64,000 nucleotides of DNA, from contig NZ_AP025516.1 of NCBI RefSeq assembly GCF_023169885.1, positions 3,141,501 through 3,205,500 of the forward strand. The letters are read 5' to 3'. Below the pieces are notes generated by a model that worked only from the letters and a program-made list of their open reading frames with translations, was not told where the DNA came from and made no database searches. The translations under genes were made by a program, and so were the position numbers. The stretch comes from Desulfofustis limnaeus (GTDB lineage Bacteria; Desulfobacterota; Desulfobulbia; Desulfobulbales; Desulfocapsaceae). Numbering within the stretch: the first letter of the stretch is position 1; each line of letters opens with the position of its first letter. This document shows positions 37,389 through 47,526 of this stretch, one piece after another.

Positions 37389-39656
37389 ATGAAGGAACAG
37401 CTCAAACAGCTTTTAAAGATTGAAGAACGGATCAATTACCTGAACCAGGTCAAGGACTATTCAAACTGGGGCAACCTGGACGGGTTCAAGACCAGTTGCG
37501 AGCGGCTCAAGCAAAACGTCTACGAATACCCCGTAGACCAGTTGTGGGGGGAGGTGCGCAAGCTGCACGACTCGATCAGCTTTCTCGAGCAGCGAGCTGA
37601 AGAACAGCTCACCCCCATGGAACGGGTCCGTATCGTCAGGAACACCCAGCGCTTCAGCCTCAAAGACATCCTGGAAAACGTCTATGACGATTATACCGAA
37701 CTGGGAGGCCAGGAAGATGCCAATATTGACCCGGCGATGATCTGCGCCAAGGCCACCCTGACCCGCAAAGGCAAGAAAAAGCCGTATACCGTTACGGTCA
37801 TGGTGATTGGTCAGGAGAGCGGACATGGTGAGGAGTTTCGCAACGGCGGCTCCTGCCGGCCGGAAGGAAACGAGAAAGCCCTGCGCTATATGCGGGTGGC
37901 TGAAACCGAAGGTATCCCGATCCACTTCTACGTGTTCACCCCGGGCTCCTACCCGGTTGAAGAGTATCCAGGCGCAGCCCAGCAGATAGCCCGCAACATC
38001 TACGCCATGACCAAATTGCGGGTCCCGAGCGTCTCTTTCATTTCCGAGGGGGGCTCGGGTGGCGCCGAGGCTATCGGTCTCAGCGACTACCGATTGATGG
38101 CCAGCCACGGTTATTATTCGGTTATCTCACCGGAAGGCGCCGCAGCCATCGAAGGCCGGGTCAAAGAAGGGAACAAGGCCCCCGCCGAGTTGATCGAACT
38201 CTGTGCCGAACGACTGCGCCTCACCGCCCTGGACAACCTCAATCACGGCATTATCGACCGTATCATTCAGGAGCCTCCTCTGGGCGCCCGCCGCGACGAC
38301 TTCGCCTTTTTTGCCACATTGCGTTCGGAGATGATCAGCGCCACCGATCGGGTGGTGCTTTCCACCAAGAGTTTCAAGTCGTTTCGCACCTGGGAGATCC
38401 ACCGCCGAAAGAGCAAAAAGGCAAGCGAGGAGGTGGATGTCGGGGTATCTTGGGACCTGAGTCGGGACGAGGTTGAACGGTTGTTACAGCAACGTTCGCA
38501 AAAATACCTGGCCATGGCGACCCACGGCTACCAGGGACGGCCCGAGGCGCAACAGGGACTACTGCGCCAAGCCGTGGTATCGACGGAACATCTTTACTAC
38601 ACGTTGCGCTACGACATCCTGAAAAACCAGAAACGCCAAGTCCGCAAGGTGCTCAGCGACGTCTCCGGAGAGGGTTTGGTCATGCTTAAACGCCTTACCG
38701 AACCGTTGCGCAATGCCGTCAGCTTTTTCAAGGAACGAAACAACAAGAGGCCCAGCCGGCTCATCACCTATAGTGGCAACGGCCAGAACGGCAGTCCCCG
38801 CCCCGATCCCCTGGAGTTGACCGATACCTACACCAGCCCGCTGGCCAACGAGGACCGGACCGTGACCTGCCCCAACGCGGCCAAACACGGCTGCAAGGAT
38901 CTCTGGGTCCCCGACCTCTATGGCGAATTCGCCGGGGTGTGTGAGACCTGCGGCCACCACTTTCCGCTGGAATACCACTGGTATTTGAAAAATATCTTCG
39001 ACCCCGGCTCGATCCGCTTTTTCAATGCCCACCTGACGGCTCAGAATCCGCTCGGTTACACCGGCTTTGCCGAACGGATCGAGGCTGCCCGAGAGAAAAC
39101 CGGAAGGCGCAGCAGCAACATCACCTTCACTGCCGCCGTCGACGGCATTCAGATCGTGGTGGCGGTGCTCTACTCCGAGTTCCGCAACGGCACGGTCGGT
39201 TCCGCCGAGGGCGAAAAGTTTGTTCAAGCGTGTAAATTGGCGCAGCGCAAGAAACGACCGTTGCTCGCCTACGTGCACACCACCGGCGGCATCAGGATCC
39301 AGGAAGGGACTCTGGGCGTTATCCAGATGCCCAAGTGCACCATGGCCGTCCGTGAATATATCGACTCCGGCGGTCTCTACCTGGTGGTCTACGACAACAA
39401 CTCCTACGCCGGTCCGTTGGCCTCATTCCTCGGCTGCTCGCCGTATCAGTTTGCCATCCGTTCGTCGCGAATCGGTTTCGCCGGCCCCCGAGTCATCCGG
39501 GAGACCACCGGCATCGATATCCCACCGGATTATCACTCGGCCCGTAACGCACTGAGACGGGGACACATACAAGGGATTTGGGATCGCCGCGAGTTTCGCC
39601 GAAACCTCTACAAGGCATTGCTCACCATGGGCAGCCCCAGTCTCTACTACCGGTAG
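37389..39656 (+). CDS. Fused acetyl-CoA carboxylase carboxyltransferase (AccA-like then AccD-like)
   Basis: 755 residues. The N-terminal half (about 1-350) aligns by motif with AccA: MERVRIVRNTQRF, GSCRPEGNEKALRYMRVAE, YVFTPGSYPVEEYPGAAQQIA and SEGGSGGAEAIGLSDYRLMASHGYYSVISPEGAAAI. A linker is followed by an AccD half (about 490-755). That half has a four-Cys zinc ribbon (CPNAAKHGC and CETCGHHF), the GTVGSAEGEKFVQA strand, TTGGIRIQEG oxyanion loop and IGFAGPRVIRETTG. The order alpha-then-beta in one chain differs from the separate E. coli subunits. With the adjacent biotin carboxylase it forms acetyl-CoA carboxylase minus the carrier. Confidence 0.9.
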   Translation: MKEQLKQLLKIEERINYLNQVKDYSNWGNLDGFKTSCERLKQNVYEYPVDQLWGEVRKLHDSISFLEQRAEEQLTPMERVRIVRNTQRFSLKDILENVYDDYTELGGQEDANIDPAMICAKATLTRKGKKKPYTVTVMVIGQESGHGEEFRNGGSCRPEGNEKALRYMRVAETEGIPIHFYVFTPGSYPVEEYPGAAQQIARNIYAMTKLRVPSVSFISEGGSGGAEAIGLSDYRLMASHGYYSVISPEGAAAIEGRVKEGNKAPAELIELCAERLRLTALDNLNHGIIDRIIQEPPLGARRDDFAFFATLRSEMISATDRVVLSTKSFKSFRTWEIHRRKSKKASEEVDVGVSWDLSRDEVERLLQQRSQKYLAMATHGYQGRPEAQQGLLRQAVVSTEHLYYTLRYDILKNQKRQVRKVLSDVSGEGLVMLKRLTEPLRNAVSFFKERNNKRPSRLITYSGNGQNGSPRPDPLELTDTYTSPLANEDRTVTCPNAAKHGCKDLWVPDLYGEFAGVCETCGHHFPLEYHWYLKNIFDPGSIRFFNAHLTAQNPLGYTGFAERIEAAREKTGRRSSNITFTAAVDGIQIVVAVLYSEFRNGTVGSAEGEKFVQACKLAQRKKRPLLAYVHTTGGIRIQEGTLGVIQMPKCTMAVREYIDSGGLYLVVYDNNSYAGPLASFLGCSPYQFAIRSSRIGFAGPRVIRETTGIDIPPDYHSARNALRRGHIQGIWDRREFRRNLYKALLTMGSPSLYYR

Positions 39657-39704
39657 CCTGAGGACACGTGGCCACCCGGTAACCACCCTCTGGAGGATTG
39701 CGCC

Positions 39705-42224
39705 ATGCCCCGCCTTTCTTCGGAGCAGCTGCGCCAGGTGAGATCACAGCATTTCGCCATCCCGCTGCGATTGCTTCTGATTGTCCCGTTCACCGTGCTG
39801 CTGGTCGCGACCACCGCGTTGGTCGGCTACCTGTCGTTTCACAACGGCCGACGTGATGTCAATCTGGTGGCCGGCCACCTGCGTGGCGAACTGAACCAGC
39901 GCATCGCCGACCACGTCCAGCATTTCCTCGATACGCCGCGCCAGATCGGCAGTACCCTTGTTCACCTCCTGCAGCACCGCATCGTCGATGCCGATGACCC
40001 GACCATTTTGGAAGCCTATTTGTGGCAGACTATCAGACGTCACCCTTCCGTGACCTCCATCTACTTCGGTAACACCCGCGGCGGACTGGTCGATGCCGGA
40101 CGCGAGGGTGCAGATGGTTCGCTCTACGTTATGACCACCGACGATTTCCGCAGCGGTCCGCTCCGCAAGTTCGCCATCGACGATCAGGGCCGGCGCGGAG
40201 CGCTGCTCACCTCCATCGAGCACTTCGACGCCCGCAGTCGAAGCTGGTACCAAGCTGCCATCACCACGAGAAAACCGATCTGGACTGAAGTCTATCCACT
40301 CATTACCGGACAAGACCTGGCGGTTGCCGCCGGCGAACCAGTCTTCGACCAGACCGGAGCCCTACTCGGTGTCGTTTCCGTCGACCTGTTTCTCTCCCAC
40401 CTCGGATCCTTTCTCAGCTCATTGAAGATAGGCACAACCGGGCAGGCCTTCATCGTTGAACGCTCCGGGCTGCTGATCTCCTCGTCTGCCGATCCACAAC
40501 CGCTTCAGATGGTGTCTATTGAGCAACCGCCGGAGCGTTTGCCGGCCGTCAAAAGCAGTTCGCCGTTGATCCGGACAGCGGCCGAGGCACTGACCTCTCG
40601 CTTCAGCAACCCCGGACAGAAGCTCGACGAACAATTCGAAGTCGAACGGGACGGCAAGCGGATGTTTTTGCACGTATCATCGCTTAACGGTCTCAATGCG
40701 CCCGACTGGCTGATCGTCACGGCCATTCCCGAGGCCGATTTTATGGGCCATATCACCCGCAACAGCGTCACCACCTCCCTGTTGATCGGGATCTCCGCCC
40801 TGCTGGTAACCGGCCTCGGAGTACTCATCGCCTTTCTGGTCAGCCAGCCCGTTCTTCAGCTCAATCGAAACGCCCAGATGCTGGCCAAGGGTACCCTCTC
40901 TGCTTCCGGAACGAAGAGTCAGGTCAAGGAAATCAACCAACTCTCCGAGACCTTTGCCGGCATGGTGCGGGATATTCAACATCTGGTGGGGCAACTCCAT
41001 ACCGAGATCCTGGAGCGCCAGGAAACAGAGCAGGCTTTGCGCGAACGGGAGGAGCAACTGCAGTTGACGTTGCAGGCGGCTGAACTGGGGACCTGGGATT
41101 GGGATATCCAAACCGGGGCCGTCCGTTTCAATGATCATTGGGCCCGCCAGCTCGGCTATTCACCCGACGAGATCGAACCGGACGTGCGCAGCTGGCAACG
41201 ACTACTGCACCCGGATGATGAAACCCTGATTCGGGATACCCTGGCCGATCACCTGGCGGGCAAGACACCGCTCTATCAGACCGAACACCGTTTGCGGACG
41301 AGAACGGGCCGCTGGATATGGATTCTGGATACCGGCAAGGTGATCGAAAGAGATGCCCAGCAGCGCCCCCTGCGAGCCATCGGCATCCACCAAGATATCA
41401 CGATCACCAAAGAGATGAGAGAGCAACTTTCACGGCAGGAACGGCTGGCGACGATCGGCCAGATGGCTGCCGGCATCGCCCATGATTTCAACAACATCAT
41501 GCATGGCATCATGGGATACGCCGATCTCCTAATCCTGACCACTCAGCCAACCGAAGAACAGTTGATAACGTTGCATAAAATCCAGTCCCTCGGCCAGCAG
41601 GCCTCCTTCAAGGTTCGCCAGCTCCTCGATTTCAGCCAAAAGACCAATCGTATCCTGCAGCGCCTCGACCTACGGGCCCTGATCGCCGAATCGCTGCAGC
41701 AAACGGCATCGAGACTGCCCGCCACCATCGAACTGGTGGCCGATCTCGCTGGAGACCTCCCGGAGGTAGACGCTGACCCCGAGCAGCTGCGCCAGGTCGT
41801 TGACAATCTGACGGCCAATGCCATCAATGCCGTGTCGGATGGCGGTCGAATCCACGTGAACCTGTCACGCCAGATCATCGACCAGCATAGCGGGCGCCTC
41901 TGCGTGGTATGCAATGAACCCCTGGTCGGCACCTGGATTCGGATCGACATCAGCGACACCGGACACGGCATCGCCGACGACATCCTGCCGCACATCTTCG
42001 AACCGTTTTTCACCACCAGGGAAATTGGCCAGGGGACCGGCCTGGGACTCCCTCAGGTGGCTGGAATCATAGCCCAACACGGGGGTCACGTGACGGTTAT
42101 CAGCAGAACCGGGGTAGGAAGCGGCACGACCATCAGCGTCTTCCTGCCCCTCTCCCTGGAGCCAGCGGACAAGAACGAACAACGGGATGCGTCAACCGTT
42201 CGGCGCAAAGGTCGCTGGAATTAG
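39705..42224 (+). CDS. Membrane sensor histidine kinase (dCACHE-HAMP-PAS-HisKA-HATPase)
   Basis: 839 residues, preceded by CTGGAGG. Two membrane helices (about 20-42 and 350-378) bracket a long extracytoplasmic double-CACHE sensor (about 45-345, with FDARSRSWYQAAITTRKPIWTEVY). Then come a HAMP linker, a PAS/PAC domain (about 450-570, LGTWDWDIQTGAVRFNDHWARQLGYSPDEI), HisKA with the phospho-acceptor in AAGIAHDFNNIMHGIMGYADL (about 591) and HATPase with DTGHGIADD and GTGLGLPQVAGI. No receiver domain; the partner regulator is not adjacent. CACHE domains usually bind small extracellular metabolites. Confidence 0.92.
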   Translation: MPRLSSEQLRQVRSQHFAIPLRLLLIVPFTVLLVATTALVGYLSFHNGRRDVNLVAGHLRGELNQRIADHVQHFLDTPRQIGSTLVHLLQHRIVDADDPTILEAYLWQTIRRHPSVTSIYFGNTRGGLVDAGREGADGSLYVMTTDDFRSGPLRKFAIDDQGRRGALLTSIEHFDARSRSWYQAAITTRKPIWTEVYPLITGQDLAVAAGEPVFDQTGALLGVVSVDLFLSHLGSFLSSLKIGTTGQAFIVERSGLLISSSADPQPLQMVSIEQPPERLPAVKSSSPLIRTAAEALTSRFSNPGQKLDEQFEVERDGKRMFLHVSSLNGLNAPDWLIVTAIPEADFMGHITRNSVTTSLLIGISALLVTGLGVLIAFLVSQPVLQLNRNAQMLAKGTLSASGTKSQVKEINQLSETFAGMVRDIQHLVGQLHTEILERQETEQALREREEQLQLTLQAAELGTWDWDIQTGAVRFNDHWARQLGYSPDEIEPDVRSWQRLLHPDDETLIRDTLADHLAGKTPLYQTEHRLRTRTGRWIWILDTGKVIERDAQQRPLRAIGIHQDITITKEMREQLSRQERLATIGQMAAGIAHDFNNIMHGIMGYADLLILTTQPTEEQLITLHKIQSLGQQASFKVRQLLDFSQKTNRILQRLDLRALIAESLQQTASRLPATIELVADLAGDLPEVDADPEQLRQVVDNLTANAINAVSDGGRIHVNLSRQIIDQHSGRLCVVCNEPLVGTWIRIDISDTGHGIADDILPHIFEPFFTTREIGQGTGLGLPQVAGIIAQHGGHVTVISRTGVGSGTTISVFLPLSLEPADKNEQRDASTVRRKGRWN

Positions 42225-42280
42225 ACCAGAACCTCGGCTGAGCCTTGCTGCCCGGAGACAAGGCCGTGTCCGGTTGCCGC

Positions 42281-42628
42281 TCAGAAGGTGATCAACTGGT
42301 ATCCCTGGTCGAGATAACGCTCGACGGACGGATGCCCCATCAAATCGCCGTGGACGCGCAGCCCCTGCGCTTCGGCATCGGCCAAGCTACCAAGTTTGGC
42401 CGAGCAGGCCCGGCAGACGCAGTCAATCAGCCCCTTGGCTTTCACTTTTTCGTACAATTCATAAAACGGTGTGTGCCGATCTTTCAGCTTACTGATCAGT
42501 TGTACGGCGCCCCCTTCAATAACGACCTTGGTGTCGTATCCTTTTTCCTGGAAATCGATCGCATAGAGCAGCACGTGGGCAAAACACATCAGTTCCGGGT
42601 TATACGTGATCAGCACGACTTTTTTCAT
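42281..42628 (-). CDS. DsrE-family protein
   Basis: 115 residues, preceded by AAGGAGGG. DsrE/DsrF-like fold: MKKVVLITYNPELMCFAHVLLYAIDFQEKGYDTKVVIEGGAV, with a conserved-looking Cys pair in DCVCRACSAKLG. DsrE proteins handle persulfides or act in sulfur relay; single-copy members like this one are of unknown specificity. Encoded alone on the minus strand, divergent from aroC. Confidence 0.8.
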   Translation of the reverse strand: MKKVVLITYNPELMCFAHVLLYAIDFQEKGYDTKVVIEGGAVQLISKLKDRHTPFYELYEKVKAKGLIDCVCRACSAKLGSLADAEAQGLRVHGDLMGHPSVERYLDQGYQLITF

Positions 42629-42851
42629 ACATCCCTCCTTGTTTCGGGTTTTCTGCCTTCAGTCTTGCACCAAGGCGCGGTTCATGGCAAGGAATAAGTG
42701 GGCCGTATCGGCATCTCTCCCGCAACAGCCCGGTGAACTGCAGACTGCCAGCTCTTTGAGCCTGATCAGGATTTTCTTTTGACTCGCACCACCTGGATCG
42801 GTATAACAACCCATGCTCCCGCACCATCGTAATCATTGACCAGGAGTTATC

Positions 42852-43952
42852 ATGTCCAGTCATTTCGGTACTCTTTTTCGTATCTCCACCTTTGGGGAGT
42901 CCCATTGCAAGGCCGTCGGTGTCGTTATCGACGGTTGCCCGTCCGGACTGAAATTGACCGAGGCGGACATTCAAACCCAATTGGATCGTCGTCGTCCCGG
43001 GCAGTCGCGGCTAACCACCGATCGACAGGAGGCGGACCGGGTCACCATCCTGTCCGGTACCGAAAACGGCGTGACACTCGGGACACCGATCGCCCTCAAG
43101 GTCGACAACCTCGACCAGCGTCCCGGGGATTACGGCGATATGGCGACCATCCCCCGCCCCTCTCATGCCGACTATACCTACCTGGCAAAATACGGAATCA
43201 AGGCGTCATCCGGGGGCGGACGCTCCAGTGCTCGCGAGACCATCGGCACCGTCGCCTCGGGCGCTGTGGCCGCCAAGATTCTCACCGAGAAATACGGCGT
43301 CGAAATCGTTGCCTGGGTCAGCTCCGCCGGGCCATACCGGGCGACCGAGGTCGATCATCAGACCATCTCCAGAGCAGCGGTGGATCAGAACGACCTGCGC
43401 TGTCCGGACCCGGAGACGGCAGAAAAAATGCGCACGCTCATCACTAGTCTCAAAGAGGCCGGCGACTCCACCGGCGGTATCGTCTCCTGCGTCATCCGCA
43501 ACGTCCCCGCGGGACTCGGGGAGCCGGTCTACGAAAAACTCGAAGCCAAATTGGCTCAGGCCATGCTGGCCATTCCGGCAACCAAGGGATTCGAGATCGG
43601 CTCCGGCTTCGCCGGGGCGGCCATGCGCGGCTCGGAGCACAATGACCCCTTCGTCATGAAGGAGGGCGGACGACTGGGGACCATAACCAACAACTCGGGC
43701 GGCATCCAGGGCGGCATCTCCAACGGCGAACCGATCCACTTCCGGGTCGCCTTCAAACCTCCGGCCACCATCTCCCAACCGCAGCAGACCGTCAATTATG
43801 CCGGTACGTCTCAGGTCCTGCAGGCTAAAGGCCGGCACGATCCGTGTGTCGTCCCGCGGGCGGTGCCCATTGTCGAATCGATGGCGGCACTGGTGTTGGT
43901 CGATCTGGCCCTGCGGCAGGAAGCTCGTCAGGCGTTGCACTTCGACAGCTAG
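42852..43952 (+). CDS. aroC: Chorismate synthase
   Basis: 366 residues, preceded by CAGGAG. FMN-dependent chorismate synthase signatures: [47 protein letters not shown], the [20 protein letters not shown] block and [20 protein letters not shown]. Converts EPSP to chorismate. Length matches the family. It stands in a short plus-strand pair with a ClC channel. Confidence 0.97.
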   Translation: MSSHFGTLFRISTFGESHCKAVGVVIDGCPSGLKLTEADIQTQLDRRRPGQSRLTTDRQEADRVTILSGTENGVTLGTPIALKVDNLDQRPGDYGDMATIPRPSHADYTYLAKYGIKASSGGGRSSARETIGTVASGAVAAKILTEKYGVEIVAWVSSAGPYRATEVDHQTISRAAVDQNDLRCPDPETAEKMRTLITSLKEAGDSTGGIVSCVIRNVPAGLGEPVYEKLEAKLAQAMLAIPATKGFEIGSGFAGAAMRGSEHNDPFVMKEGGRLGTITNNSGGIQGGISNGEPIHFRVAFKPPATISQPQQTVNYAGTSQVLQAKGRHDPCVVPRAVPIVESMAALVLVDLALRQEARQALHFDS

Positions 43953-43967
43953 CTGGTACCTTTTACC

Positions 43968-46070
43968 ATGCCCCGTAAACCGAAAACCGTCTTCAGTAGG
44001 CTGATCGACCGTTTTTCACCGCCGGTGGGTCTGCTGCTCCTGATCCTCTCGGCGGTGGTCGGAGCCGGTACCGGTCTGGCGGCAGTGGTTTTCATCAAAC
44101 TGATCGCGGTGGTCCACACCTTCTGCTTCACCACCCTGCCGGAACTCTTCCCGGCGTTCGGTCCCTGGGTGTTCCTGCTGGCTCCGATTGGCGGAGCGCT
44201 CCTTATCGGCCCGCTCATCATCTATGCCAAGGAGACCAAAAGCAGCGGAGTCCCGGAGGTCATGCAGGCGCTCATCCTGCACGGCGGCAGAATCCGCGCC
44301 CGTGTCGCCGGTACCAAGATCATCGGCTCGGCCCTGTGTATCGGCAGCGGCGGCTCGGCCGGACGAGAGGGGCCGATAGTCCAGATCGGCGCCTCTCTCG
44401 GGTCAGCCATCGGCCAATTGTTCAGACTCTCAGACGACCGCATCAGAAATCTGCTGGGCTGCGGCACCGCCGCCGGGATCGCCGCAGCCTTCAACACCCC
44501 GATTGCGGGCGTGGTCTTCTCCATTGAAGTCCTGATGGGCAACCTGCAGGTCCGCTCGTTCGGCAACGTGGTCATCGCCGCCGTCGCCGGCTCGATCGTC
44601 AGCCGTCATTTTCTCGGTAGCCGCCCCGCCTTCGCCGTTCCCCTTCACGCCTTCGGGTCACCTCTGGCAATCTTCTTTTACCTGCTGCTCGGTCTGCTCT
44701 CGGCTCTGGTCGGCATCATGTTCATCAAGATGCTCAGCAGGTCCGAATCCTTTTTTGAGAACCTGGCCTGTCCCCAACTCCTGAAACCGGCCGCCGGTGC
44801 TGTTCTGCTCGGTCTTCTTGGGCTTCTGTTCACCGCTGTTCCCACCGGTAACGGTGGTGTCTTCCCACAACTCTTCACGGTGGATGTGGGGGAGGCGCTC
44901 GCCTATCCCCATTTCTACAGCCAGGGTTTTGTCTTTATCGAATCCGTCCTGCACGGCGGTATCCCGTTCTGGTTACTGTTGCTGTTGCTTTTCCTGAAAC
45001 CGCTGGCAACGGCGTTGACCCTCGGATCCGGCAGTCCCGGTGGAGTATTCGGCCCATCGCTGTTCATCGGAGCCATGCTCGGCGGCTGCCTGGGCATCGT
45101 ATTCAAGAACTATTTCCCTGAGATATCGGGGGAACCAGGTGCCTATGTCCTGGTCGGCATGGCCGCCATGTTCGCAGCCACCGCCCGGGCGCCGCTCACC
45201 GGGATGCTGACCGTCTTTGAGCTGAGTAACGATTACCTGATGATTCTGCCGATCATGGTTGCCGCCATTACCGCCAGCTATTTCGCCAGTTGGCTGCACC
45301 CCGAATCGATCTTCACCATAAAGCTGGCCAAGCGCGGTATCCGCTTCTACGAGGGCCGAGACATGGATATCATGCAGGGCGTCAAGGTCGAGGAGGTGAT
45401 GCGCACGCAGGTGATCTCGGTAGACAAGGATCAGCCATTGCCCGAACTCATGGCCCTGTTCCAGGAGACCAACCTGGTCGGTTTCCCGGTGGTCACCCAG
45501 GGTAGGAAACTGTGGGGTATCATCACGTTGCAGGATGTCCACCGCGCCCAGTCACAGGGCGACGGCCTGGTTCGCGACCTGAAGGTGGCCGACCTCGCTG
45601 TGGAAGGACCGATATCCGTCTTCCCGGATGAACCGATCTGGGTCGCCATCCAGAAAATGTCTCCACGCGATCTGGCCCGCTTGCCGGTCATCTCCCGCGA
45701 CGGATCGATGCGGCTGGTGGGCATGATCAGCCGCAGCGACATCCTCCGCGCCTATGATGTGGGGGTGGTGCGCAAGCAGCGAGGACAGATCATGGAACAG
45801 CAGACCACGTTGCGCTCCTCCACCGAGACCGGTTTTGTCGAGTTCGTTCTCAACGAGGACGACAGCTGCTGTAACGTCAGCGTCAAGGACCTGCCGCTGC
45901 CGCAGCATGTCAATCTGGTGTCGATCCGCAGAGAAGGAAAGACCATCATCCCGCGCGGCAACCACCAGCTGCTGCCCGGCGATGTGCTCACCGTGTTCGG
46001 ACGGCTGGAAGAAATAAATCACCTGAAGGACTTCCTCAACTCCTGCCCGCTGCCGTCACCGCATGAGTGA
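43968..46070 (+). CDS. ClC-type chloride channel/transporter with CBS pair and TrkA-C domain
   Basis: 700 residues. The ClC core (about 15-430, ten or more helices) has the selectivity-filter motifs GSGGSAGREGPIVQIG (about 124-139), GSGSPGGVFGPSLFIGAMLGG and a following ARAPLTGMLTVFELS. A CBS pair (about 470-600) precedes a TrkA-C-like regulatory domain (about 620-700). This three-part build occurs in bacterial ClC proteins and suggests nucleotide regulation. Whether it is a channel or an H+/Cl- antiporter cannot be settled here. It starts 15 bases after aroC. Confidence 0.9.
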   Translation: MPRKPKTVFSRLIDRFSPPVGLLLLILSAVVGAGTGLAAVVFIKLIAVVHTFCFTTLPELFPAFGPWVFLLAPIGGALLIGPLIIYAKETKSSGVPEVMQALILHGGRIRARVAGTKIIGSALCIGSGGSAGREGPIVQIGASLGSAIGQLFRLSDDRIRNLLGCGTAAGIAAAFNTPIAGVVFSIEVLMGNLQVRSFGNVVIAAVAGSIVSRHFLGSRPAFAVPLHAFGSPLAIFFYLLLGLLSALVGIMFIKMLSRSESFFENLACPQLLKPAAGAVLLGLLGLLFTAVPTGNGGVFPQLFTVDVGEALAYPHFYSQGFVFIESVLHGGIPFWLLLLLLFLKPLATALTLGSGSPGGVFGPSLFIGAMLGGCLGIVFKNYFPEISGEPGAYVLVGMAAMFAATARAPLTGMLTVFELSNDYLMILPIMVAAITASYFASWLHPESIFTIKLAKRGIRFYEGRDMDIMQGVKVEEVMRTQVISVDKDQPLPELMALFQETNLVGFPVVTQGRKLWGIITLQDVHRAQSQGDGLVRDLKVADLAVEGPISVFPDEPIWVAIQKMSPRDLARLPVISRDGSMRLVGMISRSDILRAYDVGVVRKQRGQIMEQQTTLRSSTETGFVEFVLNEDDSCCNVSVKDLPLPQHVNLVSIRREGKTIIPRGNHQLLPGDVLTVFGRLEEINHLKDFLNSCPLPSPHE

Positions 46071-46088
46071 TCGCCCCTCCTGCCCGGA

Positions 46089-47504
46089 TCACCCTTCAAG
46101 GTAGGTCAGCATCGCTTCGGCAGCCTGCCGCCCTTCAGCAATGGCGGTCACCACCAGATCTGAGCCGCGTACGGCATCGCCGCCGGCAAAAATTTTATCA
46201 ACCCCGCTCTGATAGGGCAGACGCGCCCCGCCTCCCACGACGATCCGGCCCCGTCGGTCAAAGCTTACCCCGGCAGCCTCCAACCACGGGGTCGGCTCCG
46301 GGGTAAAGCCGAAGGCTAGAATGACGGCATCGGCTTCCAGGATGTGCTCGGTTCCTTCCTGCTCCAGTGGGCGCCGGCGCCCACGTTCATCCGGTGGGCC
46401 CATCTCAGTCTTGACCACCTCGACACCGGTGACCCGACCGGCGCCATCGACGATCATGGCGCGCGGCTGCAGGTTCCAGAGGAACTCCACCCCTTCATCC
46501 CGGGCATTAGCAACTTCCCGGACCGATCCGGGCATATTCTGTTCGTTGCGCCGGTAAGCGCAGCGCACCCGGTCCGCCCCCTGACGAATCGCTGTACGCA
46601 GACAATCCATGGCCGTATCGCCGCCACCGAGCACCAGAACCTGTCGGCCCCGCAGCGACACGTACTCGGTCCCTGGCCAGGAAAAGCCGCGCTCGTGGCA
46701 GACGGTGCCGACCAGATAGGCCAGGGCTCGATAGACGCCGCTCGCCTCCTCATTGGCAAAGCCGCCGCTGATCGGCCGATAGCTGCCGGTGGCCACGAAC
46801 ACGGCGTCATACTCGGCCAGGAGATCGGCAAAAGCGATGTCTGTGCCGACCTCCCGGCCAAGCCTGAATTCGACGCCCATATCGGCAAACACCTGCCGGC
46901 GCCGCACCATGACGTCCTTTTCCAACTTGAATTCGGGAATGCCAAAGGTAAGCAGCCCGCCGATTTCGGGATACCGATCAAAAACCGTCGGCCGTATGCC
47001 GTTGCGCACCAGAACGTCAGCGCAACCAAGCCCGGCCGGCCCGGCCCCGATCACTGCCGCCCGCTTACCGGAATAAATCACCCGGGACAGATCCGGCCGC
47101 CAGCCTAGAGAGAAGGCGGTGTCGACCAGGTATTTCTCGACCGAACCGATGGTCACCGCCCCGTACTCGTCATGCAGCGTGCAGGCTCCCTCACAGAGCC
47201 GATCCTGGGGACAAACCCGGCCGCAGACCTCGGGCAGGCTGTTGGTGAGATGACAACGCTCCGCCGCCTCGAAGATCCGTCCTTCGCCGGCCAGCTTCAG
47301 CCAGTCCGGGATGTGGTTGTGCACCGGGCAGCGCCACTCGCAGTAGGGATTGCCGCAGCCGAGGCAACGGTTGGCCTGCAGACGCATCTGGTTGTCGGTA
47401 AAGAGGCGGTAGACTTCTCGGAAGGTGGTAATCCTCGTCCGTAACGATTTTTTTTGTGGATCGACCCGCTCCACCTCGAGGAATTGAAAGACGTTCTGGT
47501 CCAT
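46089..47504 (-). CDS. gltD: Glutamate synthase small subunit
   Basis: 471 residues. Two [4Fe-4S] Cys sets near the N-terminus (CLGCGNPYCEWRCPVHNHIP and VCGRVCPQDRLCEGACTLHDE), an FAD-binding GAGPAGLGCADVL, an NADPH-binding GGGDTAMDC and the C-terminal IFAGGDAVRGSDLVVTAIAEGRQAAEAM. It passes electrons from NADPH to the large subunit. Lies 22 bases downstream of gltB. Confidence 0.95.
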   Translation of the reverse strand: MDQNVFQFLEVERVDPQKKSLRTRITTFREVYRLFTDNQMRLQANRCLGCGNPYCEWRCPVHNHIPDWLKLAGEGRIFEAAERCHLTNSLPEVCGRVCPQDRLCEGACTLHDEYGAVTIGSVEKYLVDTAFSLGWRPDLSRVIYSGKRAAVIGAGPAGLGCADVLVRNGIRPTVFDRYPEIGGLLTFGIPEFKLEKDVMVRRRQVFADMGVEFRLGREVGTDIAFADLLAEYDAVFVATGSYRPISGGFANEEASGVYRALAYLVGTVCHERGFSWPGTEYVSLRGRQVLVLGGGDTAMDCLRTAIRQGADRVRCAYRRNEQNMPGSVREVANARDEGVEFLWNLQPRAMIVDGAGRVTGVEVVKTEMGPPDERGRRRPLEQEGTEHILEADAVILAFGFTPEPTPWLEAAGVSFDRRGRIVVGGGARLPYQSGVDKIFAGGDAVRGSDLVVTAIAEGRQAAEAMLTYLEG

Positions 47505-47526
47505 GTGCTGTTCTCGTGGGATCAGA

